This document shows positions 6,453 through 14,720 of a DNA stretch of 16,138 nucleotides, piece after piece; the first letter of the stretch is position 1, and each line of letters opens with the position of its first letter. The translations under genes were made by a program, and so were the position numbers. The DNA is from an uncultured Collinsella sp. (GTDB taxonomy: Bacteria > Actinomycetota > Coriobacteriia > Coriobacteriales > Coriobacteriaceae), in the NCBI GenBank assembly GCA_958415625.1, contig CATYZI010000045.1, forward strand, positions 1-16,138, given 5' to 3'. Below the pieces are notes generated by a model. The model worked only from the letters and a program-made list of their open reading frames with translations, ran no database searches and was not told the DNA's origin.

Positions 6453-6764
6453 GTGTTTCAGATAGCCGATCTGCTCGCTATCGTTGCAGGCGCCATCGCG
6501 GGCGCGGTCGCCTTTCTTCCCTTTGTTTTTACGCTCAAGCCGGTTCTTGACGATAAGCAGAATGCGGACATGCTCAAGGGCATGGTGAGTCTGGCGGTCT
6601 CGGCAATCGCCCTGCTCGTCTTTACCTTGGTTGTGTTTGTGTTGTTCGGAGAGGCATTTCGCATGTTCCTCCTGGGCGAGGCGATCGGCTTCGTGGCCTT
6701 TATGGCTGCCTGCACGGTTCGTGTCGTCAAGGCGCTGCGAGATCCTCATGAGGTCGAAAGGTAA
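6453..6764 (+). CDS. atpI: AtpI-like ATP synthase assembly membrane protein
   Basis: This small membrane protein of about 103 residues has three hydrophobic segments at about 6-28, 44-66 and 70-90. It sits first in the ATP synthase operon, where AtpI normally lies. AtpI helps assemble the c-ring and is poorly conserved, so the call rests mainly on position and topology. GTG 6453 is preferred because GAGGA (6443-6447) lies five bases upstream. GTG 6441, preceded by AAAGG, would add four residues. The gene ends three bases before the atpB start. Confidence 0.65.
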   Translation: MFQIADLLAIVAGAIAGAVAFLPFVFTLKPVLDDKQNADMLKGMVSLAVSAIALLVFTLVVFVLFGEAFRMFLLGEAIGFVAFMAACTVRVVKALRDPHEVER

Positions 6765-6767
6765 GTC

Positions 6768-7571
6768 GTGGAAATTTTTGAAAAGCTGCCTGATGAGATT
6801 AATCATCTGGTCAGCGAGTTCAGCTCCACCCCTGTCGTGGGCGATCTGAGCTGCGGCATCACGCAGTACTCGTTTTGGCTGATCGTCTCCACGATCGTGC
6901 TCCTGATCGTCCTGGCCGTGTTCAAGAAGAAGCAGACCCTGGTTCCCAAGGGCTTCTTCGTCAACGGTTTCGAGTACATCATCGAGTACGTCGAGAACGA
7001 TATCGGCAAGGGTGTCGTGGGTGAGAACTGGAAGAAGCACTTCCCGTTCCTGTGCTCGCTTTTCCTGTTCATCCTGATCAATAACATGATCGGCCTGATC
7101 CCGGGAATGAAGCCCGGCACCGGCGCAATCGGCTCCACCGCCGCACTCGCCATTTTCGCCTTCGTGTACTTCATCTACTACGGATGCAAGGCTCACGGCG
7201 TGATCGGCTACATCAAGAGCCTCGCCCCGCAGGGCGTGAGCTTCCCGATGAACGTGCTCGTGTGGGTCGTCGAGCTTTTCTCGACCTTCCTGCGCCTCAT
7301 CACGCTCGCCGTCCGTCTGTTCTGCAACATGTTCGCAGGACACGTGGTCATGGGCTCGTTCGCCATCATGGCGAGCATGTTCATGCAGCCGCTGCTTCAG
7401 CAGGTTTCCGCGGCCCACGCCGTCGGTGCCCTGCCTTCGCTGGCCTGGCTTGCCATCCTCATCCTGATCTATGCGATCGAGCTTGTGGTCGGCGCCATCC
7501 AGGCTTACGTCTTCACGGTCCTTACCGCCGTGTATGTCTCCGAGGCAGAGGAGGTCGCGGAGGAGGAGTAG
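6768..7571 (+). CDS. atpB: ATP synthase Fo subunit a
   Basis: Subunit a forms the two proton half-channels against the c-ring in the membrane. The 267-residue product starts at GTG, with AAAGG (6758-6762) five bases upstream. It has the family segments INNMIGLIPG (104-113), AVRLFCNMFAGH (181-192) containing the essential channel arginine R183, and ELVVGAIQAYVFTVLTAVY (238-256). About five hydrophobic helices are visible. The position after RLF is Cys where many homologues have Gly. The C-terminus is acidic (EAEEVAEEE). A 124-base gap separates it from atpE. Confidence 0.95.
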   Translation: MEIFEKLPDEINHLVSEFSSTPVVGDLSCGITQYSFWLIVSTIVLLIVLAVFKKKQTLVPKGFFVNGFEYIIEYVENDIGKGVVGENWKKHFPFLCSLFLFILINNMIGLIPGMKPGTGAIGSTAALAIFAFVYFIYYGCKAHGVIGYIKSLAPQGVSFPMNVLVWVVELFSTFLRLITLAVRLFCNMFAGHVVMGSFAIMASMFMQPLLQQVSAAHAVGALPSLAWLAILILIYAIELVVGAIQAYVFTVLTAVYVSEAEEVAEEE

Positions 7572-7659
7572 TCTTCCGTTCGCGCCTTAAAGGTAAGGCA
7601 ATTCGTTAAACCGCCGGTGCCCGTACCCATGGAGCCCGGCAGTTATAAAAAGGTTATCC

Positions 7660-7691
7660 TGCGTGAAATAAGACACGCACGACAAAGGAGG
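7660..7691 (+). promoter_or_regulatory. atpE translation initiation region
   Basis: A 6-bp hairpin, TGCGTG (7660-7665) with CACGCA (7674-7679) around an A-rich loop, is followed by AAAGGAGG (7684-7691). This is the strongest Shine-Dalgarno in the operon and ends four bases before the GTG. It fits the need for about ten c subunits per complex. In E. coli the same intergenic region is a known translational enhancer. Confidence 0.5.
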
Positions 7692-7695
7692 AATC

Positions 7696-7890
7696 GTGGG
7701 AGTTATCGGTTACGGTCTCGGTGTTATCGGCGCTGGTCTTGCTATCGGCCTGTCTGCTCTGGGTGCTACGGGTGCTATGGCCCGTCAGCCTGAGGTCCAG
7801 GGCCGCGTGTTCACCGTCTTCATCATGGGCTCCGCCTTCGGCGAGGCTCTGGCTCTGATCGGCTTCGTTGTCGCGCTGATCGTTAAATAG
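7696..7890 (+). CDS. atpE: ATP synthase Fo subunit c
   Basis: Subunit c is the two-helix proteolipid that forms the rotating proton-carrying ring. The product is 64 residues, against 70-90 usually. The shortening is at the N-terminus; the helix 1 glycine pattern GAGLAIGL (12-19), the polar loop ARQPE (29-33) and helix 2 align without gaps. The ion-carrying acid is E50 in GSAFGEALALIG. The residue after it is Ala, and helix 1 lacks the Gln that Na+-binding c subunits carry, which points to H+ coupling. The GTG start is fixed by the adjacent AAAGGAGG. Confidence 0.93.
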   Translation: MGVIGYGLGVIGAGLAIGLSALGATGAMARQPEVQGRVFTVFIMGSAFGEALALIGFVVALIVK

Positions 7891-7905
7891 CACGGAGCGT
7901 CAAGT

Positions 7906-8508
7906 ATGAATCTTTCATCCCAGAAGAGCGCGATCGCACTCTCCGCGTCCGCGGCCGCGCTGCTCATGCCGGTTTCCGCGTTCGCTGAGGACGGCGCTGC
8001 CGGTGCGGACATCCTCATCCCTAAGATGGCGGAGTTCATCCCGGCGCTTATCGCCTTCCTGATTATCTGGATCGTGCTGGCCAAGGTTGCCCTGCCGGGT
8101 ATCATGAAAACCATGGAGGAGCGCGGCAAGAAGATCGAGGAGAGCCTCGACGAGGCCGAGAAGACCAAGCAGGAGGCTATCGCCAAGCGCGCTGAGTCCG
8201 ACTCGATCGTCACCGACGCCCGTCGTCAGGCTGCCGACATCGTTCTCGAGGCCCGTAAGGACGCCGAGTCCGAGCGCGCCCGTATCATCGAGGCTGCTCA
8301 CAAGGAGGCCGAGGAGATCATCGCCAAGGCCCATACGACCGTCGAGGACGAGCGCAAGTCCATCTACGCCGGTGCCGCGAGCTCCATCGCCGACCTGTCC
8401 GTTGCCGTCGCCACCAAGATCGTGGGCGAGGCACTCGAGGACGAGGCCGAGCAGAAGAAGCTCATCGAGCGCTACATCCAGGAAGCAGGTAGCCTGAATG
8501 CCGACTAG
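7906..8508 (+). CDS. atpF: ATP synthase Fo subunit b with N-terminal signal-like segment
   Basis: Subunit b is the peripheral stalk that holds the alpha/beta head still against the rotor. Of its 200 residues, about 41-62 form the single membrane helix and about 65-165 a long charged coiled coil rich in Glu, Lys and Arg. In front of the helix is an extra segment, SAIALSASAAALL (8-20) then VSAFAED (23-29). It looks like a cleavable signal peptide with AFA before the cut, or a second membrane helix. Common b subunits of about 160 residues lack it. GGAG (7894-7897) eight bases before the ATG supports the start. The gene begins 15 bases after atpE and overlaps atpH by 11 bases. Confidence 0.92.
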   Translation: MNLSSQKSAIALSASAAALLMPVSAFAEDGAAGADILIPKMAEFIPALIAFLIIWIVLAKVALPGIMKTMEERGKKIEESLDEAEKTKQEAIAKRAESDSIVTDARRQAADIVLEARKDAESERARIIEAAHKEAEEIIAKAHTTVEDERKSIYAGAASSIADLSVAVATKIVGEALEDEAEQKKLIERYIQEAGSLNAD

Positions 8509-8974
8509 CCGCTATCAGGACAAGGTGCTCGAGACCTACGCGCGCTCCCTTCTGGAAGCCGCTAAGGCCGAGAACCATGTGTTCGAGGACCTCGAGATGA
8601 TCGAGCGCCTGGCTTCTGCCAGCCCCGAGATCATCGCCGTGCTCGACACCATGTCCAAGCGCGACCAGCTCGACCTTCTTCCCAAGGTGGCAGCTGCCTT
8701 TAAGTATGTTGCCGAGGAAGACGAGGATGTAGTGGGCGTGACCGTCACCACGGCGATCCCGCTCGACGACGAGCTGCGTCAAACCATCACTAAGAAATGC
8801 GAGCAGGACTTCGGCCGCAAGGTATTCCTTATCGAGCAGGTCGATCCGTCTATCGTGGGCGGCCTGGTGCTCGAGGCCCGCGGCGAGCGTCGTGACATTT
8901 CCGTCAAGACGCAGCTGCGCGTCGCGCAGGAGACCCTCGCAAACTCTGCTAATTCGTACGGAGGTGAAGCCTAA
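8498..8974 (+). CDS. atpH: ATP synthase F1 subunit delta
   Basis: Delta links the b stalk to the top of the F1 head. The 158-residue product is a little short for the family (about 175). It has the usual N-terminal helical domain (YARSLLEAAK, 15-24) and the conserved C-terminal VDPSIVGGLVLEARGERRD motif. It starts inside the end of atpF (11-base overlap), and its TAA shares one base with the atpA ATG, so translation is probably coupled on both sides. Confidence 0.92.
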   Translation: MPTSRYQDKVLETYARSLLEAAKAENHVFEDLEMIERLASASPEIIAVLDTMSKRDQLDLLPKVAAAFKYVAEEDEDVVGVTVTTAIPLDDELRQTITKKCEQDFGRKVFLIEQVDPSIVGGLVLEARGERRDISVKTQLRVAQETLANSANSYGGEA

Positions 8975-10572
8975 TGTCCGAAACCCTCAATGCCCAGGAT
9001 ATCGCCAAGAAACTGCAGGAGCAGCTCACGAGCCTCTCCGCGACGGTCGATACGCATGAGGTTTCAACGGTCGACGAGGTAGGCGACGGCATCGCGCGCG
9101 TCTCCGGCCTCAAGAGCGCCATGGCAGGCGAGCTTCTGGAGTTCAAGAGCTCCGATACCGGTGAGACCGTCTTCGGCCTTGCCCAGAACCTTGACCGTGA
9201 CGAGGTCGGCGCCGTTCTGTTCGGTGCCGTCGACTCCATCAAGGAAGGTGACGAGTGCCGCACCACTGGCCGCATTATGGATATCCCCGTGAGCCGCGCC
9301 ATGCTCGGCCGCGTCGTCAATCCGCTCGGTCAGCCCATCGACGGCCTGGGTGATATCGTCGCCACGCACCGTCGCCCCATCGAGTTCAAGGCCCCCGGCG
9401 TCATCGACCGTACCCCGGTGTGTGAGCCGGTTCAGACCGGTCTGCTCGCTATCGACTCCATGGTGCCTATTGGCCGCGGTCAGCGTGAGCTCATCATCGG
9501 CGACCGTAAGACCGGTAAGACCGCCATCGCCATCGACGCTATCCTCAACCAGCGCGGCAAGGGCATGGTCTGCATCTATGTCGCCATCGGCCAGAAGGCC
9601 TCCACGGTTGCCAACATCCGCGAGACCCTCGCTCAGCACGGTGCGCTCGACTACACCATCATCGTTTCGGCCACCGCTGCCGATTCCGCCCCTATGCAGT
9701 ACATCGCGCCTATGGCCGGTGCCGCTATCGGCGAGTTCTTCATGTACAACGGTGAGGACGGCAAGCCCGCCAGCGAGACCAACCCCGGTGGCCACGTGCT
9801 CGTCATCTACGACGACCTGTCCAAGCAGGCTGTGGCTTACCGTCAGATGTCGCTGACGCTGCATCGTCCGCCCGGACGCGAGGCCTATCCTGGCGACATC
9901 TTCTACCTGCACTCTCGTCTGCTCGAGCGTGCCGTCAAGATGTCCAAGAAGAACGGTTACGGCTCCATGACGGCACTGCCGATCATCGAGACCCAGGACG
10001 GCGACGTTTCGGCCTACATTCCGACCAACGTCATTTCCATTACCGATGGTCAGATCTACCTGCAGTCCGAACTCTTCTTCCAGGGCCAGCGCCCGGCAGT
10101 CGACGTGGGCATCTCCGTGTCCCGCGTCGGTGGCGATGCGCAGACCAAGGCCATGAAGCAGGTCGCCGGCAACCTCCGTCTGGACCTCGCTTCCTATCAG
10201 GAGCTCGCCGGCTTTACGCAGTTCGGCTCCGACCTTGACGAGGCCACGCAAAAGCAGCTTACCCACGGCGCTCGCATGACCGAGCTCCTTAAGCAGCCGC
10301 GCTACAAGCCGTTCGAGGTTGGCGAGCAGATCGTTACGCTGTTCGCTGGCAACGAGGGCTTCCTGGATGACCTGGAGATCGCCGACGTGCTGCCGTTCCG
10401 CGCCGAGCTCATCGAGTACATGGACAATGGCTTTGGCTCGCTGCTCGACAAGGTTCGCGCCAAGAAGATCGATGATGACACCAAGGCTGAGCTCTTGCGC
10501 GTCATCGGCGACTTCAAGCAGCAGTTCATGGCCAAGCACCATTCGGATGTTTCTGGATCAGAGGAGAACTAA
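8974..10572 (+). CDS. atpA: ATP synthase F1 subunit alpha
   Basis: Alpha forms, with beta, the hexameric head; its nucleotide sites are regulatory and it supplies an arginine to the beta catalytic site. The 532-residue product has the P-loop GDRKTGKT (176-183), ITDGQIYLQSELF, and GISVSRVGGDAQ carrying the arginine finger. Its length is slightly above the usual 500-515, with a short charged C-terminal tail. The ribosome-binding GGAGGTGA (8960-8967) and the one-base overlap with atpH fix the start. Confidence 0.97.
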   Translation: MSETLNAQDIAKKLQEQLTSLSATVDTHEVSTVDEVGDGIARVSGLKSAMAGELLEFKSSDTGETVFGLAQNLDRDEVGAVLFGAVDSIKEGDECRTTGRIMDIPVSRAMLGRVVNPLGQPIDGLGDIVATHRRPIEFKAPGVIDRTPVCEPVQTGLLAIDSMVPIGRGQRELIIGDRKTGKTAIAIDAILNQRGKGMVCIYVAIGQKASTVANIRETLAQHGALDYTIIVSATAADSAPMQYIAPMAGAAIGEFFMYNGEDGKPASETNPGGHVLVIYDDLSKQAVAYRQMSLTLHRPPGREAYPGDIFYLHSRLLERAVKMSKKNGYGSMTALPIIETQDGDVSAYIPTNVISITDGQIYLQSELFFQGQRPAVDVGISVSRVGGDAQTKAMKQVAGNLRLDLASYQELAGFTQFGSDLDEATQKQLTHGARMTELLKQPRYKPFEVGEQIVTLFAGNEGFLDDLEIADVLPFRAELIEYMDNGFGSLLDKVRAKKIDDDTKAELLRVIGDFKQQFMAKHHSDVSGSEEN

Positions 10573-10577
10573 GCCCC

Positions 10578-11486
10578 ATGGCCAACCTTCGCGACATTAA
10601 GAAGCGAATCTCCTCGGTTACCACGACCAAGCAGATCACGCGCACGATGGAGATGGTCTCTACGGCCAAGATCCGTCGTGCCCTCGATCGCTCCAAGCAG
10701 GCCGAGCCCTATAAGGAGGCGCTGACCGACGTCATGTTGACGGTCGCCGGCGACGCCTCCTGTTCGGGCACCGATCCCATGCTGCAGAAGCATGAGAGCG
10801 TCAAGCATGGCCTGATTGTCGTTATTGCCTCGGACCGCGGCCTTGCCGGCGGTTTCAATACGACGGTGGAGCGCACGGCCGAAAAGCTCGCCGCTTCTTG
10901 GGCGAACGACGGCATCGAGTGCGAGATCATCGCGTGCGGGCGTAAGCCGGCCACGTATTTCCGTGACCGCGCAAACGTTGTCATGCACTTTGAGGGCAAC
11001 TCCTCTGAGCCCGATTTCAATCAGGCCCGCATGATCTCCTCTCATATCTGCGATGCGTATCGTGCCGGTGAGCTTGACCGTGTCGAGCTTGTCTACCACC
11101 ACGCCAAGAACCGCGTGGATCAGGAGCTTCGCGTCGAGCATCTGTTGCCGCTCGACCCCGAGATGATCGCTATGGCCCACGGTCCGCGTAAGAACGAGAC
11201 CGACGCCCCTAAGCGCATCTCGTCCACGTTCGAGTTCGTGCCCTCTCCCGAGCATGTTCTCGGCAAGCTTGTGCCGTCTTATATCCTGACGGTCATCTAC
11301 CAGGCCCTGATCGATTCGGCGGCTGCCGAGCAGGGTGCACGCCGCAAGGCCATGCACTCCGCGACGGAAAACGCCACCGCGATCATCTCGACCCTTACCC
11401 GCACGTATAGTCGCGTGCGCCAGGCTTCGATCACGACCGAGATTAACGAGATCGTCGGCGGAGCCTCAGCATTGGAGGAACAGTAA
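10578..11486 (+). CDS. atpG: ATP synthase F1 subunit gamma
   Basis: Gamma is the central shaft that turns inside the alpha/beta head. The 302-residue product has the conserved ends: N-terminal IKKRISSVTTTKQITRTMEM and MVSTAKIRRA, and C-terminal RQASITTEINEIVGGASAL. The middle domain is more variable, as usual. It begins five bases after atpA, with GAGGAG (10560-10565) upstream. Its TAA shares one base with the atpD start. Confidence 0.95.
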   Translation: MANLRDIKKRISSVTTTKQITRTMEMVSTAKIRRALDRSKQAEPYKEALTDVMLTVAGDASCSGTDPMLQKHESVKHGLIVVIASDRGLAGGFNTTVERTAEKLAASWANDGIECEIIACGRKPATYFRDRANVVMHFEGNSSEPDFNQARMISSHICDAYRAGELDRVELVYHHAKNRVDQELRVEHLLPLDPEMIAMAHGPRKNETDAPKRISSTFEFVPSPEHVLGKLVPSYILTVIYQALIDSAAAEQGARRKAMHSATENATAIISTLTRTYSRVRQASITTEINEIVGGASALEEQ

Positions 11487-12940
11487 TGGCTAATAACACC
11501 GTAAAGCTTGCGGTCGAGGAAGCCACCAAGAAGACGACTGCCGGTGATGGTCGCATCGTGCGAATCATCGGTCCTGTCGTCGACGTCAAGTTTGACGGCG
11601 CGGTGCCCCCGATCTACAACGCGCTCACGGTCGAGGCCGAGACCCCGATCGGTCATCTGAGCACGATCCTCGAGGTCGAGAGCCAGCTTCCGGGCGGTGT
11701 GGTCCGCACGGTCGCCATGTCCTCGACCGACGGCCTGCAGCGCGGCCTCATCGCCACCGATACCGGTGAGCCCATGAAGATGCCCGTTGGCCCCAAGACG
11801 CTCGGTCGCATTTGGAACGTCATGGGCAAGCCCGTCGACGGCAAGCCCATGCCCGAGGTGGAGGAGTTCTATCCCATCCACCATGCAGCGCCCCGCTTTG
11901 ACGAGCTCACCACCAAGACCGAGATCTTCGAGACCGGCATCAAGGCCGTCGACCTGCTCGAGCCCTACATCCGTGGCGGCAAGACGGGCCTGTTCGGTGG
12001 CGCCGGCGTCGGCAAGACCGTTCTGATTCAGGAGCTCATCAACAACCTCGCCCAGGAGCATGGCGGCACCTCGGTGTTCACCGGCGTCGGCGAGCGTACC
12101 CGCGAGGGCACCGACCTGTTCCTCGAGATGAGCGAGTCTGGCGTTATCGACAAGACCTGCTTGGTTTATGGTCAGATGAACGAGCCGCCCGGAGCGCGTC
12201 TGCGCATCGGTCTGGCCGGCCTTACCACCGCTGAGTATTTCCGTGATCGCGGCCAGGACGTTCTGCTGTTCATCGACAACATCTTCCGCTTCTCCCAGGC
12301 AGGTTCCGAGGTTTCCGCACTGCTGGGCCGTATGCCGTCCGCCGTTGGTTACCAGCCCACGCTGGCAACCGAGATGGGCGACCTCCAGGAGCGCATTACC
12401 TCGACCAAGACGGGTTCCATTACCTCCGTCCAGGCTGTCTACGTCCCCGCAGACGACCTGACCGACCCGGCGCCTGCCACGACGTTTACGCACCTCGACG
12501 CCACCACGGTTCTTTCGCGTAGCATTTCGTCGCTCGGCCTGTTCCCGGCTATCGACCCGCTCGCATCTTCCTCCGACGCTCTCGATCCCTCGATCGTTGG
12601 CGAGGAGCACTACCGTGTCGCCGTCAAGGTCCAGGAGCTCCTGCAGGAGTACTCCGACCTTCAGGACATCATCGCCATTCTGGGTATGGACGAGCTGTCC
12701 GAGGAGCAGCGCCTTACGGTCAACCGTGCCCGTAAGATTCAGCAGTTCCTCTCGCAGTCCTTCCACGTCGCCGAGAAGTTCACCGGCAACCCCGGTGTCT
12801 ACGTCCGCGTCGAGGATACCGTCCGCTCTTTTGCCGAGATTGTCGACGGCAAGGCCGATGACCTGCCCGAGCAGGCTTTCCGCTATGCTTCCACGATTGA
12901 GGACGTGCGCGAGCGCGCCCGCAAGATGGGGGAGAAGTAG
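11486..12940 (+). CDS. atpD: ATP synthase F1 subunit beta
   Basis: Beta carries the catalytic sites for ATP synthesis. The 484-residue product has the P-loop GGAGVGKT (171-178), the catalytic glutamate in GERTREG (E203), the Walker B strand LLFID (260-264), PADDLTDPAPATTFTHLDAT (321-340), and a DELSEEQR segment equivalent to the DELSD-type region that meets gamma and epsilon. The N-terminus has about 10 extra residues before the beta-barrel. GGAGG (11474-11478) and the one-base overlap with atpG define the start. Confidence 0.97.
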   Translation: MANNTVKLAVEEATKKTTAGDGRIVRIIGPVVDVKFDGAVPPIYNALTVEAETPIGHLSTILEVESQLPGGVVRTVAMSSTDGLQRGLIATDTGEPMKMPVGPKTLGRIWNVMGKPVDGKPMPEVEEFYPIHHAAPRFDELTTKTEIFETGIKAVDLLEPYIRGGKTGLFGGAGVGKTVLIQELINNLAQEHGGTSVFTGVGERTREGTDLFLEMSESGVIDKTCLVYGQMNEPPGARLRIGLAGLTTAEYFRDRGQDVLLFIDNIFRFSQAGSEVSALLGRMPSAVGYQPTLATEMGDLQERITSTKTGSITSVQAVYVPADDLTDPAPATTFTHLDATTVLSRSISSLGLFPAIDPLASSSDALDPSIVGEEHYRVAVKVQELLQEYSDLQDIIAILGMDELSEEQRLTVNRARKIQQFLSQSFHVAEKFTGNPGVYVRVEDTVRSFAEIVDGKADDLPEQAFRYASTIEDVRERARKMGEK

Positions 12941-12943
12941 GTT

Positions 12944-13336
12944 ATGCGTATCCGCATCGTGTGCCCCGTGAGCTGCGCCTATGAGGGCGACGCTGCGTTT
13001 GTGTCGATTCCGTCCACGGATGGCGAGTTTGGCGTTCTGCCTGCTCACTCCAGCGAGATCTGCACGATCGACCGCGGTTACGTTCGCGTTTCCGATAAGG
13101 CCATGGGCACTGTCGACCACACGTTTGCCGTGGCCGGCGGCTATGCCCAGGTTGCGGACGATGTCGTGACCGTTCTCGCCGAGCGCGCTTGCGATTTGGC
13201 GACCGTCGATGCCGACAAGCTTAAAGCTGATATTCAAGGTTTTGAAGAGAAGCTGGGTAATTTGTCGGAGGATGATGCACGCCGCGCCTACCTCTATAAT
13301 GAAATCGCATGGTGTAAGCTCAAGCTTGCCCAATAG
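12944..13336 (+). CDS. atpC: ATP synthase F1 subunit epsilon
   Basis: Epsilon binds gamma and the c-ring and can inhibit ATP hydrolysis. The 130-residue product has the usual beta-sandwich (CPVSCAYEGDAAFVSIPS, then DGEFGVLPAHS, and FAVAGGYAQVADDVVTVLAE) and a C-terminal helical hairpin from about residue 88. It starts three bases after atpD and is the last gene of the operon; a terminator follows 36 bases later. Confidence 0.95.
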   Translation: MRIRIVCPVSCAYEGDAAFVSIPSTDGEFGVLPAHSSEICTIDRGYVRVSDKAMGTVDHTFAVAGGYAQVADDVVTVLAERACDLATVDADKLKADIQGFEEKLGNLSEDDARRAYLYNEIAWCKLKLAQ

Positions 13337-13372
13337 TCAAACGATTTAGCGTTCGACCATTTGCGAACACAT

Positions 13373-13411
13373 CATGCCCGGGATGGCCCAGCCACCCCGG
13401 GCATGCTTTTT
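13373..13411 (+). terminator. Intrinsic terminator of the atp operon
   Basis: CATGCCCGGG (13373-13382) and CCCGGGCATG (13396-13405) form a perfect 10-bp GC-rich stem. The inner loop can pair further (TGGC with GCCA). It is followed by CTTTTT. A weaker 5-bp hairpin (13351-13355 with 13364-13368) precedes it. It ends just before the murA ribosome-binding site, so murA is either read through or started from a promoter not recognised here. Confidence 0.85.
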
Positions 13412-13424
13412 GAAAGGGTAGACC

Positions 13425-14708
13425 TTGGATATTATCCGCGTTGAGGGTGGCCACGCCATCGGAGGCTCCGTGCCCGTCTCGGGCGCCAAGAACTCCGCGC
13501 TCAAACTCATGGCGGCAACGCTTCTGGCGCCGGGCAAGACGACGCTGCAGAACGTGCCCGATATTTCCGATGTCCACGTGATGGGCAAGGTGCTCAAGGG
13601 CATGGGCGCTACGATCGATGTTCTCGACGAGCACACGCTCGAGATTGATACCTCTCAGGTCGATTCATGGGAGGCCCCCTACGAGCTCGTTGCCAAGATG
13701 CGCGCTTCCACCGCCGTCATGGGACCCCTGCTGGGCCGCTTCCATCGCGCCAAAATTGCCATGCCGGGCGGCTGCAACCTGGGTGCTCGCAAGATCGATA
13801 TGCACATTCTGGGTCTCGAGGCCCTGGGCGTTGAGTTCGATACCGCCCACGGCTACATCAACGCTAATGCGCCCCAAGGTCTGCGCGGTACCACCGTCAC
13901 GCTCGAGTTCGCCAGTGTCGGTGCGACCGAGAACCTCATTATGGCATCCGTGCGCGCGAAGGGTACCACGGTTATCGACAATGCCGCCCGCGAGCCCGAG
14001 ATTGTCGATCTCGCCAACATGCTCAACGAGATGGGCGCCAAGATTGTAGGCGCCGGTACGCCCGTCGTGACTATCGAAGGCGTGGAAGAGCTCCATCCCG
14101 TTACCCATCGCGTGGTGGGCGACCGCATCGAGGCCGGTACCTTTATCGTTGCCGGTGCGTTGATGGCCGACGATCGCGGTGTCGATGTCACGGGCTTTTG
14201 CCCCATTCACTTGGGCATGGTGCTCAAGAAGATGGAGCTCATGGGTATCGACTGCGAGCGCGTCGAGGATGGCGTCCATGTGAACCGTGCCGAGCGTATC
14301 AAGCCGGTCGACATCCAGACGCTTCCGTTCCCCGGCTTCCCGACGGACATGCAGGCGCAGATTATGGTACTCTCCGCCCTTGCCGATGGTAGCTCCGTTA
14401 TCACCGAGAACATCTTCGAGAATCGCTTTATGTTTGCCTCTGAGCTGGTACGCATGGGTGCCGACATTCGTATCGAGAGCCATCATGCCATGATTCATGG
14501 CGTCAAGGGCTTCTCGGGTGCACAGGTTACCTCGCCCGATCTGCGTGGCGGAGCGGCCCTCGTCGTAGCGGGCTTGATCGCCGACGGGACGACCGAGGTT
14601 TCGGCTATCCATCACATCAAGCGCGGCTACGAGCAGTTTGTCGAAAAGCTGCAGGCGCTCGGCGCGCATGTCGAGCATGCTACCGTCCCCGATCCCGTCA
14701 TCTACTAA
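13425..14708 (+). CDS. murA: UDP-N-acetylglucosamine 1-carboxyvinyltransferase
   Basis: MurA transfers enolpyruvate from PEP to UDP-GlcNAc, the first committed step of peptidoglycan synthesis, in the cytoplasm. The 427-residue product has the normal family length (about 420). Visible motifs are SGAKNSAL with the substrate-binding K22 and N23, the active-site loop MPGGCNLGAR with catalytic C117, PFPGFPTDMQAQ, and the C-terminal DLRGGAALVVAGLIA. Because the loop residue is Cys and not Asp, the target itself should be fosfomycin-sensitive. The start is TTG, fixed by GAAAGGG (13412-13418) six bases upstream. The next gene starts 12 bases after the stop. Confidence 0.96.
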   Translation: MDIIRVEGGHAIGGSVPVSGAKNSALKLMAATLLAPGKTTLQNVPDISDVHVMGKVLKGMGATIDVLDEHTLEIDTSQVDSWEAPYELVAKMRASTAVMGPLLGRFHRAKIAMPGGCNLGARKIDMHILGLEALGVEFDTAHGYINANAPQGLRGTTVTLEFASVGATENLIMASVRAKGTTVIDNAAREPEIVDLANMLNEMGAKIVGAGTPVVTIEGVEELHPVTHRVVGDRIEAGTFIVAGALMADDRGVDVTGFCPIHLGMVLKKMELMGIDCERVEDGVHVNRAERIKPVDIQTLPFPGFPTDMQAQIMVLSALADGSSVITENIFENRFMFASELVRMGADIRIESHHAMIHGVKGFSGAQVTSPDLRGGAALVVAGLIADGTTEVSAIHHIKRGYEQFVEKLQALGAHVEHATVPDPVIY

Positions 14709-14720
14709 TACAGGTTGCCT

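Noticed and set aside
9064..10542. 492-codon minus-strand open frame opposite atpA
   Set aside because: Same reason: antisense shadow of a highly conserved + strand gene with no independent support.
11297..13333. Very long open frame on the minus strand opposite atpD and atpC
   Set aside because: It is a mirror of codon bias in highly conserved GC-rich genes on the + strand; its translation has no recognisable family character.
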